Below, piece by piece: positions 23,661-59,743 of a stretch of 64,000 bases of DNA. Position 1 is the stretch's first letter. Each line of letters starts with the position of its first letter. Origin of the DNA: Gavia stellata (taxonomy: Eukaryota > Chordata > Aves > Gaviiformes > Gaviidae); NCBI RefSeq assembly GCF_030936135.1, contig NC_082600.1:26977943-27041942 (forward strand). The letters are read 5' to 3'. The position numbers and the translations under genes were made by a program. The notes under the pieces are model-generated. The model was not told the origin of the DNA. It ran no database searches and was given only the letters and a program-made list of their open reading frames with translations.

Positions 23661-23698
23661 ATCATTTGAGTTTAGCCTTATCATTTGAGTTTAGCCTT
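23661..23698 (+). repeat. Two tandem copies of a 19 bp unit at the CR1 5' junction
   Basis: ATCATTTGAGTTTAGCCTT occurs at 23661-23679 and again, exactly, at 23680-23698. The second copy abuts the first base that I assign to the CR1 element. Confidence 0.9.
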
Positions 23699-24417
23699 GG
23701 CTGGGGATGAGTGGCTGAAAAGTTGCCTGGCAGAAAAGGACCTGGGGGTGTTGATTGACAGCCAGCTGAATATGAGCCAGCAGTGTGCCCAGGTGGCCAA
23801 GAAGGCCAATGGCATCCTGGCCTGTATCAGAAACAGTGTGGCCAGCAGGAGTAGGGAGGTGATTGTGCCCCTGTACTCAGTGCTGGTGAGGCCGCACCTC
23901 GAATCCTGTGTTCAGTTTTGGGCCCCTCACTACAAGAAGGACATTGAGGTGCTGGAGCGTGTCCAGAGAAGGGCAATGAAGCTGGTGAGGGGTCTGGAGC
24001 ACAAGTCTTATGAGGAGCGGCTGAGGGAACTGGGGTTGTTCAGTCTGGAGAAGAGGAGGCTGAGGGGAGACCTCATCGCTCTCTACAATTACCTGAAAGG
24101 GGGTTGCAGAGAGGTGGGTGTTGGTCTCTTCTCTTCTCCCAAGTGACTAGCAGCAGGCCAAGAGGAAATGGCCTCAAGTTGTGCCAGGGGAGATTTAGAC
24201 TGGATATTAGGAAAAATTCCTTTACTGAGAGAGTGGTGAAACACTGCAATAAACTGCCCAGGGAGGTGGTGGAGTCACCCTCACTGGAGGTGTTCAAGGA
24301 ACATGTGGATGAGGTATTGCAGGACATGGTTTAGTGGGCATGGTGGTGTTAGTTGATGGTTGGACTTGATGATCTTACAGGTCTTTTCCAACCTTAGTGA
24401 TTCTGTGATTCTGTGAT
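23699..24417 (+). mobile_element. CR1 LINE, 5'-truncated, in MLH3 intron 1
   Basis: About 720 bp of the 3' end of a CR1 retrotransposon in the sense direction of MLH3. The first part encodes the C-terminal end of the CR1 reverse-transcriptase polyprotein, with the typical stretches [31 protein letters not shown] and [17 protein letters not shown]. Near 24104-24146 the frame shifts, and the remaining coding part ([18 protein letters not shown]) lies in another frame. The 3' end is the diagnostic CR1 terminus: GATGATCTTACAGGTCTTTTCC, then two ATTCTGTG octamers at 24400-24407 and 24408-24415. There is no poly-A tail, as expected for CR1. The copy looks fairly young because the reading frame is largely intact, but it lacks most of ORF2 and cannot move by itself. 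Confidence 0.95.
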
Positions 24418-24690
24418 CATGGTTGGAGTTTGGTTTAGGTATGTTAAGTTTGAGAATCACATATGTTGTTAGTAAGGAGCATAGACTCAGATTCTGACCA
24501 TTTACCCTGGTAGTCAAAGCCTGAGCAGGAAAGTAATCACAGAAAAAGCCTCTTAATACCAGGAAAACTAACAAAAGTATATTTATGAGGGTAAATGCGA
24601 TAAATGAAAGTTTTTTCAGGCCTTTAATTTGTATTTCTTTTCTTTTCCTCTTTTTTTTTTCTCTCTACCCAGGGAGTTGTTTTAAGAAAC

Positions 24691-24702
24691 ATGGAGGAGT
24701 GA
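24691..24702 (+). CDS. Minimal upstream ORF in the MLH3 leader (M-E-E-stop)
   Basis: ATG GAG GAG TGA lies in the same exon as the MLH3 start, 44 nt upstream of it. Its context (AAACATGG) is a good Kozak match. Such a short uORF usually allows reinitiation and may dampen translation. No functional data. Confidence 0.4.
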   Translation: MEE

Positions 24703-24745
24703 GCTCCCTGCAGTTTCTTGAGTTTCTCATCTACCTGATTTTGAC

Positions 24746-44308
<19,563 letters not shown>

Positions 44309-44712
44309 TCAAAAAAAGTTAAGACTGTAAGCTGCAACGACTGGAAGTGTTGGTGTGATGCAGGTCCTCCCCCTGTTATTAGACAACAATACCCTGTGTG
44401 GAGCTAAGTTTCTGAGCCAGTGCAGTAAATGACATTCTGCTCTGAGTACTGACCTAAGAAGCAGAGACCAGCCAGGAGAACATGGCCAGAGGAGCCACCC
44501 TCGTAGCCTGGAGAAGCATCTTAAACAGTATGGAATTATATTGTAAGCCTGCACCATTATGTCAGTGCTTGACTACTGGAGGCAAGAAGTTACAGCCACT
44601 CACAGTTACTAAAGTGCTTTTTCTCTGCAAGCAAAGCATGATTCTGCATAGTAGAGACAAGACTTTTAATTAATGTATTTTATAATGCTTTGAAAATGGA
44701 GAGATATTTATT

Positions 44713-44718
44713 AATAAA
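44713..44718 (+). terminator. MLH3: Polyadenylation signal AATAAA, MLH3
   Basis: A canonical hexamer about 400 nt after the MLH3 stop, followed by CTTTTCTTGGGCTC...GGCAGTGGTTGG, a plausible T/GT-rich downstream element. Confidence 0.7.
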
Positions 44719-44729
44719 ATTAACACTAA

Positions 44730-46052
44730 ACTCTTTTCTTGGGCTCATGGCAGTGGTTGGAATAAGGACCAACCAGCTTCATAGTACATATAGGCCAACT
44801 CGGGATCAAAAAACATTCTTTTTATTTGACTAGGCAATGAATGACACACCCAGCTGTTTTCTCCAGCTCCCTGCAGTTTGCATTCTTGAGCGAAATATTT
44901 CTAAATTCTAGCATAGCCCCATGTTCTCAGGGTACAGAAACTTACCCCCACCGAAATAACTAAATAGCCCAGGGCATTTTTTATAATAGGCAAACTTATT
45001 TTACAGGTTCCAGTTCTATTTTGTGTTTCAGTCTAGAGGAGAGGAGTAGACTTTATTTCAGAACGATAAAAGAAGATGACGTCTTTGTTTAATCACAGAC
45101 ATCCTACTTAAAACCAAATCAGATAGATATTGACATTTGCCGAATCAAAAGCAAAACAAGGAGTGGGAACTCCTCTCATTTGATGCCTTAACTGTGGTAT
45201 AGTGTATTGCCACACATTAATAAAAGGGACTAAGGAAAAGTGGTCTGACTGACCCGCAAGAGCCTGAGATTTCCAAGACATTCACGCTGCCCCTCACAAA
45301 AATCAAGAATTTTTCCAAATGAGACAAGATGTCCACCCAAGAAGAATAATTACAGTAACTCAAGTAGTTCAGGAGAGGAAAGACCCTCAGACTACAACAA
45401 GCAAAGCAAGAGCTTGAGCTCTGCCTTCTGACAGGACGGTAGACAAGCTAGCTGATGGGACTTGTGAAGGTCTCCCTTTCATCAAGAATGGAATTTCCGT
45501 TACAGCACTGTAAAAAAAGCTGGTTTGTATTTTGGTAACTTACCAAAAATTGTCAGAAAATTCTACCAAAAAAATCCATTTTGAAGACAATTGCCAATGG
45601 CTTTCTATGACATTCATATGTAAAAGCAGACCTTAAAGCCTGCTACTGTATCATAGGTGGAAGCAACTTACTAAACCGGAAAAAAATCCTGCCAGTTAAA
45701 GAAACAAATTACCTGTATATAGAAAACATGCTTAACAGTGAGATCACTGTAAACAGCCTTTATTGCAGCACACTTTGAAGTAACAGCTTAGCTGCCCCAG
45801 AGAGTTACACGCATGCCTTGCTGTTTTAAACAAAGTGGGTTAGCAGCTCTAGGTGGCATGTAACACAGCACAGGGATCAATACCTGGACAAGAGCTCTGC
45901 CTTCTGTTGCTTTTGGGTAGGAAAGACGACGTGCTCAGCAAATTCCCCACCGATTCCCCACAGCAACCCGCCTTTGCAACATACACTTTAATTAGCTGTT
46001 GTATCTTTCTCAAGGGAAAGATAAGAAAAGTGGAGTGATGTGCTTCACGGCA
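44730..46052. other. Gap between convergent MLH3 and EIF2B2 (includes EIF2B2 3' UTR)
   Basis: About 1.3 kb lie between the MLH3 poly-A site and the EIF2B2 stop. Minus-strand poly-A hexamers (TTTATT on the plus strand) occur at 45759-45764, 45053-45058 and 44821-44826, and any of these could end EIF2B2. The first is 289 nt past the stop. No other gene or repeat is recognised. Confidence 0.5.
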
Positions 46053-51951
<5,899 letters not shown>

Positions 51952-52560
51952 GGCGGCGGCGGCACCCCGGAACGGTTGAGCTCCGCAGCCGCACGCACCA
52001 CTTCCACTTCCGCCGTCCCCCTTTTCCATTGGTGGAGGCTGCCAAAGTGCTCCCGCCCCCCGGCGGCAGCGCAGCCAATGAGAAGTACGGCTGGCGGGTG
52101 AGCTGCGGCTTGTAGGAGCTGGTGGGGGCCGCGCGTTGCGGGGCTGTTTTCTCGTAACCCGGGAGACGGGCGGTGACCCCTGACCCCGCTTGCCGCGCCG
52201 GACTCAGCCCACCGCGCGGAGGCTTGTGGGACGGCGGCGGGCTGGGCCCGGAGGAAAGCGTCACGGAGAGGCGGTGGTGGCCGAGCGCCGCTGCAGGCCT
52301 CGGTGCCGGAGGGCGAGGTCCGGTGGGGTACGAAGGCATTGGAGCCGGGCGAGCGGGAGGCGTGGGCAGCCTCCCTAGGGAGGGGCCCCCTGAGGTCGGC
52401 GCCGGGCTTGGCGTGACCCTCCCCGGCACAGCTCGGGAGGTGTGTGCTGTGCGGTCCCTCGGGCCGGCACGGACGGAACAGCACGGTTACCTCCGCGTGG
52501 GGAAGCGCCTGGCCTGCACCCCGCCGTTGACGCCTCTGTGGAGGGGAGTGCTGCGGGCTA
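51952..52560. promoter_or_regulatory. EIF2B2: CpG island promoter of EIF2B2
   Basis: A CG-dense block that extends from EIF2B2 exon 1 and intron 1 (about 51470) to about 52560. Close to the start codon it has two overlapping ETS sites on the minus strand (CGGAAGTGGAAGTGG; plus-strand bases about 51999-52013), a CCAAT box on the minus strand (CCATTGG at 52026-52032) and one on the plus strand (CCAATG near 52075). This is a TATA-less housekeeping promoter and its arrangement would allow divergent transcription to the right. Confidence 0.7.
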
Positions 52561-54617
52561 GTGTCAGGAAGGGCCTGCGCGAAGGAATGCAGCATCTGTA
52601 CTGCAGGGCAGGGGGGAGGGAGCCGGGTCTGTGCCGAGCAGCAGGGAGAGCCCGTATGCAGCGATTTACTTTGGACTGTGCAGTGTTCTAGATGCAAAGA
52701 GCCAAAGCAAATGGGGTGGGAAAGGCGCAGTTCCTGGCAGTCCAATTGTTCTTGCTGGCAAAGCCAGAACCGGCCCTGGATAAGGCAGGAATTTAGCTCC
52801 TTTGTGTCTAGTTCCTGGAGCTGTGTGTCCAGGGAGCAGGCAGGAGCCACGGTGTCATTCTTATTGTGGCGCTGCTTTACTCTGTGGCTCTGCTCTGTGT
52901 CCTGTTATTTTAGATTAGGAAACCAAAGCAAACTGGTTTATGCTGGAAGCTTTCAGGGGGTGCTTCCTGCGGGGGCGTATAGTGCCTTCGGTGCTCATCA
53001 CATCTTTTTTGTGCTTGTCTGATCCTCTTAGGACTTGTCTTACAGCCAGCTGCCATCCAGGGACTGTTGGGTCCCCAGCAAGATACCAACAGTTTGTGCG
53101 CTGGGTCTTGGGACGTATTGCAGGTGATTTCTCACCCAAAGCCTGGGCTGGGCCGAGAGTCCTTCCACCCCGCTCTCTTCCTGCTGCTTCCCCAAGTGCC
53201 CCTGTGTGCCTGGAAGCCAGAGCACCTACCAGCCTGGGGAAGGAAGCTTACCACATCCCTTGAACACCTAGCAAAAGGTCACACATCTGGATTTGCCTGG
53301 ATGTGCTTGGGGGGTGGTGCTGCTCTGGCTGGAAGTCACAGTTTCCCTCCTCGATGAGCTTGTCTCGTCTTTTGCCCCTGGAGAGAGTCAGTAGAGGGTA
53401 ACAGGGTTTGCTCGGCTGTGCTGGACACCGCTGTGCTTACCAGACACATTGTGTTCCCTGCTGCCTCCTCTGCCCCTTCTCCTCAGCTTTAGGTGTCTGT
53501 TTTCTTCCATCTTGTGTAAACTGGAGGCTCCCTGGGGAAGGGCCTGCCCGGCTCCACATTTGCGCAGGGTAATGCAGTTCTCCCTTTTGCCCCTCTGTGT
53601 GGCTACATTGCAGGCAAGGCAGGGGAGGGCTGCCTGCACCCATCGGCTGCTGCCTTTGCTGCTGGCCGTCCCCCTGCATTGCTGTGTGCCAGCTGCCATG
53701 GCATGCAGAGACTGCTCCCACGCGTGCACCCTGGGACCGGGGCATGCAGTGAATTGGCCAAAAAAAAAATAAAAAAAATCATTGCTTTGGAGCTTTCCTT
53801 TATTTGTTTACTTATCTTGCTAGTAAACAGAGCAGCTCTTGGAGATTAGGCAGGAGGGAGAAGAGGAAGGGAAACCTGACTCTGAGGTTATGACCTCCTT
53901 GTGGATGCTGGGCTGTTTACATTCCCTGCTCGGGTCCCAGTAACTATTGCAGGGCAGTTTCTTCTCAGTGCCTTGCCAGGCTGCAGAGGCTTTCCCTGCT
54001 CGCACTGTTTCTGCCCTGTTCCCTACAGCACTTTCTGCCAGGCACTGCTGCCACAGCTGGCCAAAGACAGCCTGCAGTCCAGTGTCCCTTGAGGGGCAGA
54101 GTCTTGCACTTGGTCTGATGCCTTGTATTTCATGAATGAAAGCATCTGAATGGGGATTTTGGGAGCTGTTAGCCCCATGTAGCAGAGCGGAGCCAGAACC
54201 TGTGGCTTTCTGGAGAGCTGAAAGGAAAACCCCAGGCTCTGGCTACTTGGAGGGACTGTGGCTACAAGACATCTGGTTGTTGTTAGCCAGCAGCTGCTGC
54301 CAGGACCCAGTGAGTTAGGCAAGGATTGCCCAGGAGGACTGAAAAGGAGGAAGTGGGGAAGAGGAGTGGCAGCACAGGGTGTGTGGGGCATGTGGGGAGG
54401 GCAGCTGGAAAGACACATCTTGGTGTCTGCGTGTACTTGGCTAAAATCTTGCTGCCTTGCAGGCTGTGCTGGCTGAGGCAATGTGGTGGGGAGCGCGTGT
54501 GTGCATCCCTGGGCAGCTGGAAGGAGACTCACCTGGTGGTCCACAGCTGCTGGGTGTTACAGAGTAGGAACTCCCTCTCCTGCCACAGCTATAAACACCT
54601 GCCTCCTGCACAGCACA

Positions 54618-54650
54618 CCCTCCTTCCCTTCCCTTTCCTTCCCTTCCCAG
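54618..54650 (+). repeat. Pyrimidine (CCCTT)n-like microsatellite
   Basis: An imperfect run of TTCCC and TTTCC units in a GC-rich interval, pyrimidine only on the plus strand. Confidence 0.85.
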
Positions 54651-57600
54651 GTGTATCCAGGTCCCCTGGGGCAGAGCTGGTTGCTGTGGCTTCTCATCTG
54701 GTGCATGAGCAAGCGAGGAGACCGACACGACTGCAGATGGTGCTGGTGCTGTGGGCGAAAGAATTGAGCAGGGGATGAGCGGGCTGGCCAAGCAAGGCAG
54801 CATGTTTTCTGGGCCTGCAGAGGAGCTGAAATCTGGCTCATCTCCTCAGAAAGCTGCCAGCCTGCACAGGATGGCGTCCTGCTCTGTACTGTCAGGGATG
54901 GCTGCTGGAGTTACTGCCTCCCCTCTACCCACTGAATTCTGCATCCCTGGGGGCTGAATGTGATACCCCAAGTGCTTGTGTGAGGGAGGAGAAGGCGGGA
55001 CAGGCTGGGTAGAGCCCAGGAGCACTGGAACATCGTGTGCTGGGAGGCTGTTTGGATTAAAAACTCTCGGCAGATAAGTGGGCTGGATGAAATGCCAGGG
55101 AGGGGAATCAGAGTTTGCTGAACTCCAGTACTTGGACTCGTCTGCAACACCCGGGTACGCAAAGCGAGCTGCTCACGCTCAGTGCAGGCGAAGGGAAGGA
55201 GCCAGCAGGCGAGAGCCAGCGGAGCCACGGCGCAGCAGGGGCAACAGGGCAGGCTGTCAGCACAGCATGGACTGTGAAGACTGGACAGGTGACACAGGAA
55301 GAAGCAGCATAGGGTCATCACCATTGCCTAAGCCACCCGCTGGGCACGAGTGACTGAGGAGCAATTAAGGATGGTGTAGCACATGGGAGTGGGGGGAACA
55401 CGAAGCACGGTCTAAGGAGAAGGATGCACCAAAAGTATCTTTGGTGTGACATGATTGCTCATTGGAAGGTCCATGCTCAAAGGCCTGAGATAAAAAACAG
55501 AGGGAATGACTCAAGCCCAAAGCTTTTACAGCCACAGATGTGGAGGCAGGGCTGTAAGGGGCAGGAGTTAATCTGCTGAAGGGCTGAGGGACCCCAAACT
55601 GGTGTTTTCTTCGTGCAACAGGGGAGAAAGTAGGTCACTTAGTAAGTGAAGGTGATGGAAATGATGGGCTGAACTGAGTGCTGAATGCATATTTAAAACT
55701 CAAGCTTCCAGGGAAAGAAGACAAAAAAACCCAAACAAACAGCTGGTGATCAAAAGCAGGTACGTGAATAGCTGGAAAGCTCAGCTCTGTGGGTCTGGAG
55801 GCGCATGCACAAGTTGCCTGAGTCATCGGCGGTTTTAGCATGCTTGAAATTCACAGCTGACGCTGCAGGTACCAGGGCACGTGTTCTGCTGATCTTTGCT
55901 GATGACCCTGGTAACAACTGTCCCTTAAACTGGTCCACAGGGAAGCGTGGCTGCCCTAACTATTTGAGCGGCCAAGGAGAAACAGGCAGGGCTTGCTATG
56001 GGGAGTAACAGGACGGATTCAGCACCTCAGATTAGCGAAGGATTTGATGCAGTTCCTTGCTCAGCAGCCTGCGTGTACACGCGCCTGTCTCTCCCTGGAA
56101 AATGGCTGCTGGCTCATCCTCACGTCAGTGCAGCACCCGTGGGCAGGCCGAGCCCATAGCCAGACCCTTGCAGTACCAATGCAGTCCGTGATCCCTACGG
56201 GAAATGAGTAGGCGGTTCTGAATCCAGCCCAGGGACCATCTTTCCTGCCAGCAAGTGCACCATTTGCGCCCCCTCCTTTTTGGAGCCTTAAAAATAGAGA
56301 CCGAGGCCAGGAAGCGGGAGGGTTTTTCTAGGGCTCGTGTGGAAGCAGCCCAGGCTGGGCTGCCCCTCACCCTTCCCAGCTCCCAGGAGAGGCATGGGAA
56401 GCTGGCGTCCAAATGCCTCCCCTGGATGTGGAGCCTCACTCGTCGGCTCGTTCATATGTGGCAGTTCCCCAGGTCTCCTCTCGGGATGCAGGCAGCTGGA
56501 GGCAGGCAGTTCAAAGGCTGAGCTGGTCAGGAAGAGGCGAGGGAAGTGTGGGAAGTTGCTGCATGTCATGTAGGAAAACAAGCCCTAGTGAGGGATGAGG
56601 GAGCACGGTGCGACACCGGGTGGGAGGTCCCGACCCCAGCATCGCTAATGGTGCGCCAGGCCTTCATACCCAGAAAAGGCGTTGCCTTTGCTCAGTGCCA
56701 CCAAAGGCACGGTTGGCTTAGAAAGCTCGGTGGCACCACGCAGGTGTTGTCCGTGGCTCTGTCTCCGCTCAGAGGATGCGTGGCGGATTGGCTGGGCCAG
56801 GGAAGAGGTGATGCCAGGAACCCACCCCTCCAGGATGGCTTCAGAGAAGCCCCCAGGCAAACCTGGCGTGGCTGCAGGAAGCCAGGCCCTTGGGGCGAGA
56901 CAAAGCACGGCCTGGCCACTTTGTGGTCACTGAGGGGTCTGTGACACCAGCAGTCTGGGCTGCTTCCTGGTCACCGGCCAGCTCGCCGCAGTTCCTCTGC
57001 TCACGCGCTCCCGGCGCTGCAGCTGGCCCTGGGCTCGCTTTGCTCATTGTCTGCTAGGGGTGATGGCAGCTATTCAGCGGCTGCCAGGTTTCAGGGAAAG
57101 GGAGAGATGAGCCACTCCTCCGCCCACGTTCTGGGAAAGCCTCCGGGATGAAGCCCTGCCGATGCACACGTTCACTCTTCGACAGGGAGAGTGTGCTGCG
57201 GAGCCTCCATCCCCCCTCCGCCCGCATCCCACGTCCCCCCCTCCGTTATCAGCGGGCATGATGCTGGGGAGCAGAGCCTGGAAGCAGCCCAGGCTGCTGC
57301 CCTGTCCCGCACAATAGCGGAGCCTGCTGCTCCCCGTCTCCTCGCCTGTTTGCCTTCCAGAGCCAGGCAGAATCTCGCCATCACTGTTATTTTACTTTGT
57401 GTCAATATTATGACAGCTAAAAGCAGGAGAACTGCATCCACATGATAAGCAGCCAGAAGTTCTGGGCTGGGCGTGGATCGGGTTCGAGTTTGGCGGGGCC
57501 GAAAGGAGCCTGGCAGCCCCGGCTCACTGGCTGGCTGGGCCGGGAGAGCTGGGAGGCGAGGGGCAGCGGCAAAGCAGTGGGTGATTCGTGCCCGTGCACC

Positions 57601-59725
57601 TCTCCTCTCCATTCAATGCTCACTGCCCTTTCCCAGGGGAGATGAAACATGATAGATGTGCAGGCTAGGCTTGATTTCCCAGTGGAAAAGTAACCACTGT
57701 CGCTTTCCCGGGGAGAGGGGCTGCTCTGTTCTTGCTGGAAGAGTCCCATCCCTCCTGCTCCGTGTGGGCCTGGGGTGTTTAATCTCTGCTAGTGGTGGAG
57801 GGTCACGCACACGCTGCTGCACCAGTCTGTCCTGGTCGCAGCCTGTTTGGGCTTTCCCAAGTGCAGCGCTGTGCAGCTGCCAGAGAAAAATTCCCACAGG
57901 CTTTCTGGGGTTTGGGGGCTCTGCTCCCGCCCAGGGCTTCAGGAGAGGAGCTCGGGTAGAGCAGGGTGAGCTATGCTGCGGGTGCTGTGTCTCCGCTTCC
58001 TGCTCTGGACTCTCAGCACCTCATGTGCAAGGGGCTGTTGTTTTGGCGCAGTAACTGCGCACCCTGTGAAGGCTGCTGACGCAACGCTTACCTGTAGGCA
58101 CCCACGTATGCTTGGGGCTGCGGTTCGTCTCTCTGGTGCCTCGCCCTGCTCCAGGGCTGTGTTCTCCTGCAAACACCCATGGCCCAGCCAGTCGCTGCTG
58201 CGTGAGGCTACCTGGCTGGCTGGCCACTGAGCGCTGCGCCCGGCGCTGTGTGCTCTCCATCACCTCCCCACCGGGCACAGCTGGTTGATGGCTGGGCTGG
58301 GAGACTGGGCTGGTCATCGTTAACCCTCCCATCCGCTGCTGGCATCACTTTGCCACCTGCCCACAGCTTTGCCTGGTGGGTAGTTGACTGTCCCCTGTCC
58401 TGTGCTCAGCCTCGGCGCTAAACTAGGCCTGCACTGAAAGATGAAGCGTTAAGCTGAGTGGCACTGGGTCATCTAGTCGCTGACCTGTTCCTGGAGCACT
58501 GTGCTGAGGGCCATGGCTTCCCAGGGCCTGGGTCTGGTGGTCTCAGGGACCTCCTCCTTGGTAGCATTGTCCGTGCACCCATGGGGGATTTAAGCTGTGC
58601 CTGGGAGCAGCAGCCAGGCTTGCCGCAGGTTCCCCTCACCCAGGTCTCCTGCTTTGAGTGCTCTTGGGCAGCCCTGGTGCCCATCCCATGCCCCTCCGAA
58701 ACTCGTATCGGACCTGGGCTGGCCCCGGTGCCTGCGACCCGCGGGGGCCAAACCATGCTCTCGCCAGGCACGGGGCTGGGCCATCAGGTGCCTGCAGTTT
58801 CAGTCACAGGTCCCTGGGGAGGCCGAACTCCCCTCCCGAGGAACCAAAACAAACAGTAGAGTTCCTGCCACGTGCGGCCGGGGCTGACTAAGGCCGGACG
58901 CTTCTGCCTGCTGCGGGCAGCAGCGGCCGGGGCCGCGAGCCACCGCCATCGGGGTGCACGGCACGGCCCATTTCCCCCTATTGTCAGCCTCCCCCTCGGC
59001 AAACACATCCCCCTGTGCACCTGGGCTGGGAGGAGGCACTGACGCCACAGCAACCAGCCGCCAGGAGCGAGGGATGTGCGGCTGCCGGCGTCTCTCAGAG
59101 TCGGAGCTGCCACAGCATGGCTCTGGGGAGTCCTTCAGAGCCTAGAAGCCCAGGCAGGTTGTTTGCAGGTTGTTTCCTTGAGGAGCAATGCTGACCATCC
59201 AGGGGTCACTGGTGCAGCCCTGCTTGCCTGCAAGGGCACTGGAGAGCCCCATGTTTCCTGGAGGAAATCATCAGGAGTCTCCTGGCGGAGAGGCCTGGGT
59301 TTTCGCATGCAGAGAGGCTGGTGCTGGGGAAGTCCCTGCCAGACCGTGCCCATCCCCATTCCCACTCTCACATGCAGGTACATGCAGCTCCAACCAGCCA
59401 GTCTCCAGCCTTCTGCCTTTTGCCTTCCGTCCCCACTGAGGAGACACAACCTGCAGAAGATTGAGCTGGTTTATCTCAGCATTAGTTATGAACCAAGCCC
59501 TCCACGCTCACTGATAGGGGAGCTTAGGAGGGTCTTAAGACTCGGATCAGAGGGCCGGGGAAAGCAATCAAACAAAACACTGAGGGTGAAACATGGGCAC
59601 TCTGGAATGAAGGGTGGGCACAAGGAGTCCAGAGCCTTACGTCTTTGTGCTGCTTTGACCTTGGGAGTCCCATCACAGTGCAGGACGTAGGTAGCTGCTG
59701 GGGAGACTCTTGCCTGCTGGGCAAG

Positions 59726-59743
59726 AGCAGCAGCAGCAGCAGC
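59726..59743 (+). repeat. (AGC)6 trinucleotide repeat
   Basis: Six perfect AGC units (read as CAG repeats in another register). No coding context is evident. Confidence 0.85.

Noticed and set aside
23685-24334. Host gene encoded by the open frames at 23.7-24.3 kb
   Set aside because: The protein is the C-terminal end of the CR1 reverse-transcriptase polyprotein, and the DNA ends in the CR1 octamer repeats.
51952-52029. Longer EIF2B2 with an in-frame ATG 26 codons upstream
   Set aside because: The extension is Gly/Ala-rich, absent from the known family N-terminus (MPGSAAKGSELSE in human), and overlaps the ETS and CCAAT promoter motifs, so it is probably not transcribed.
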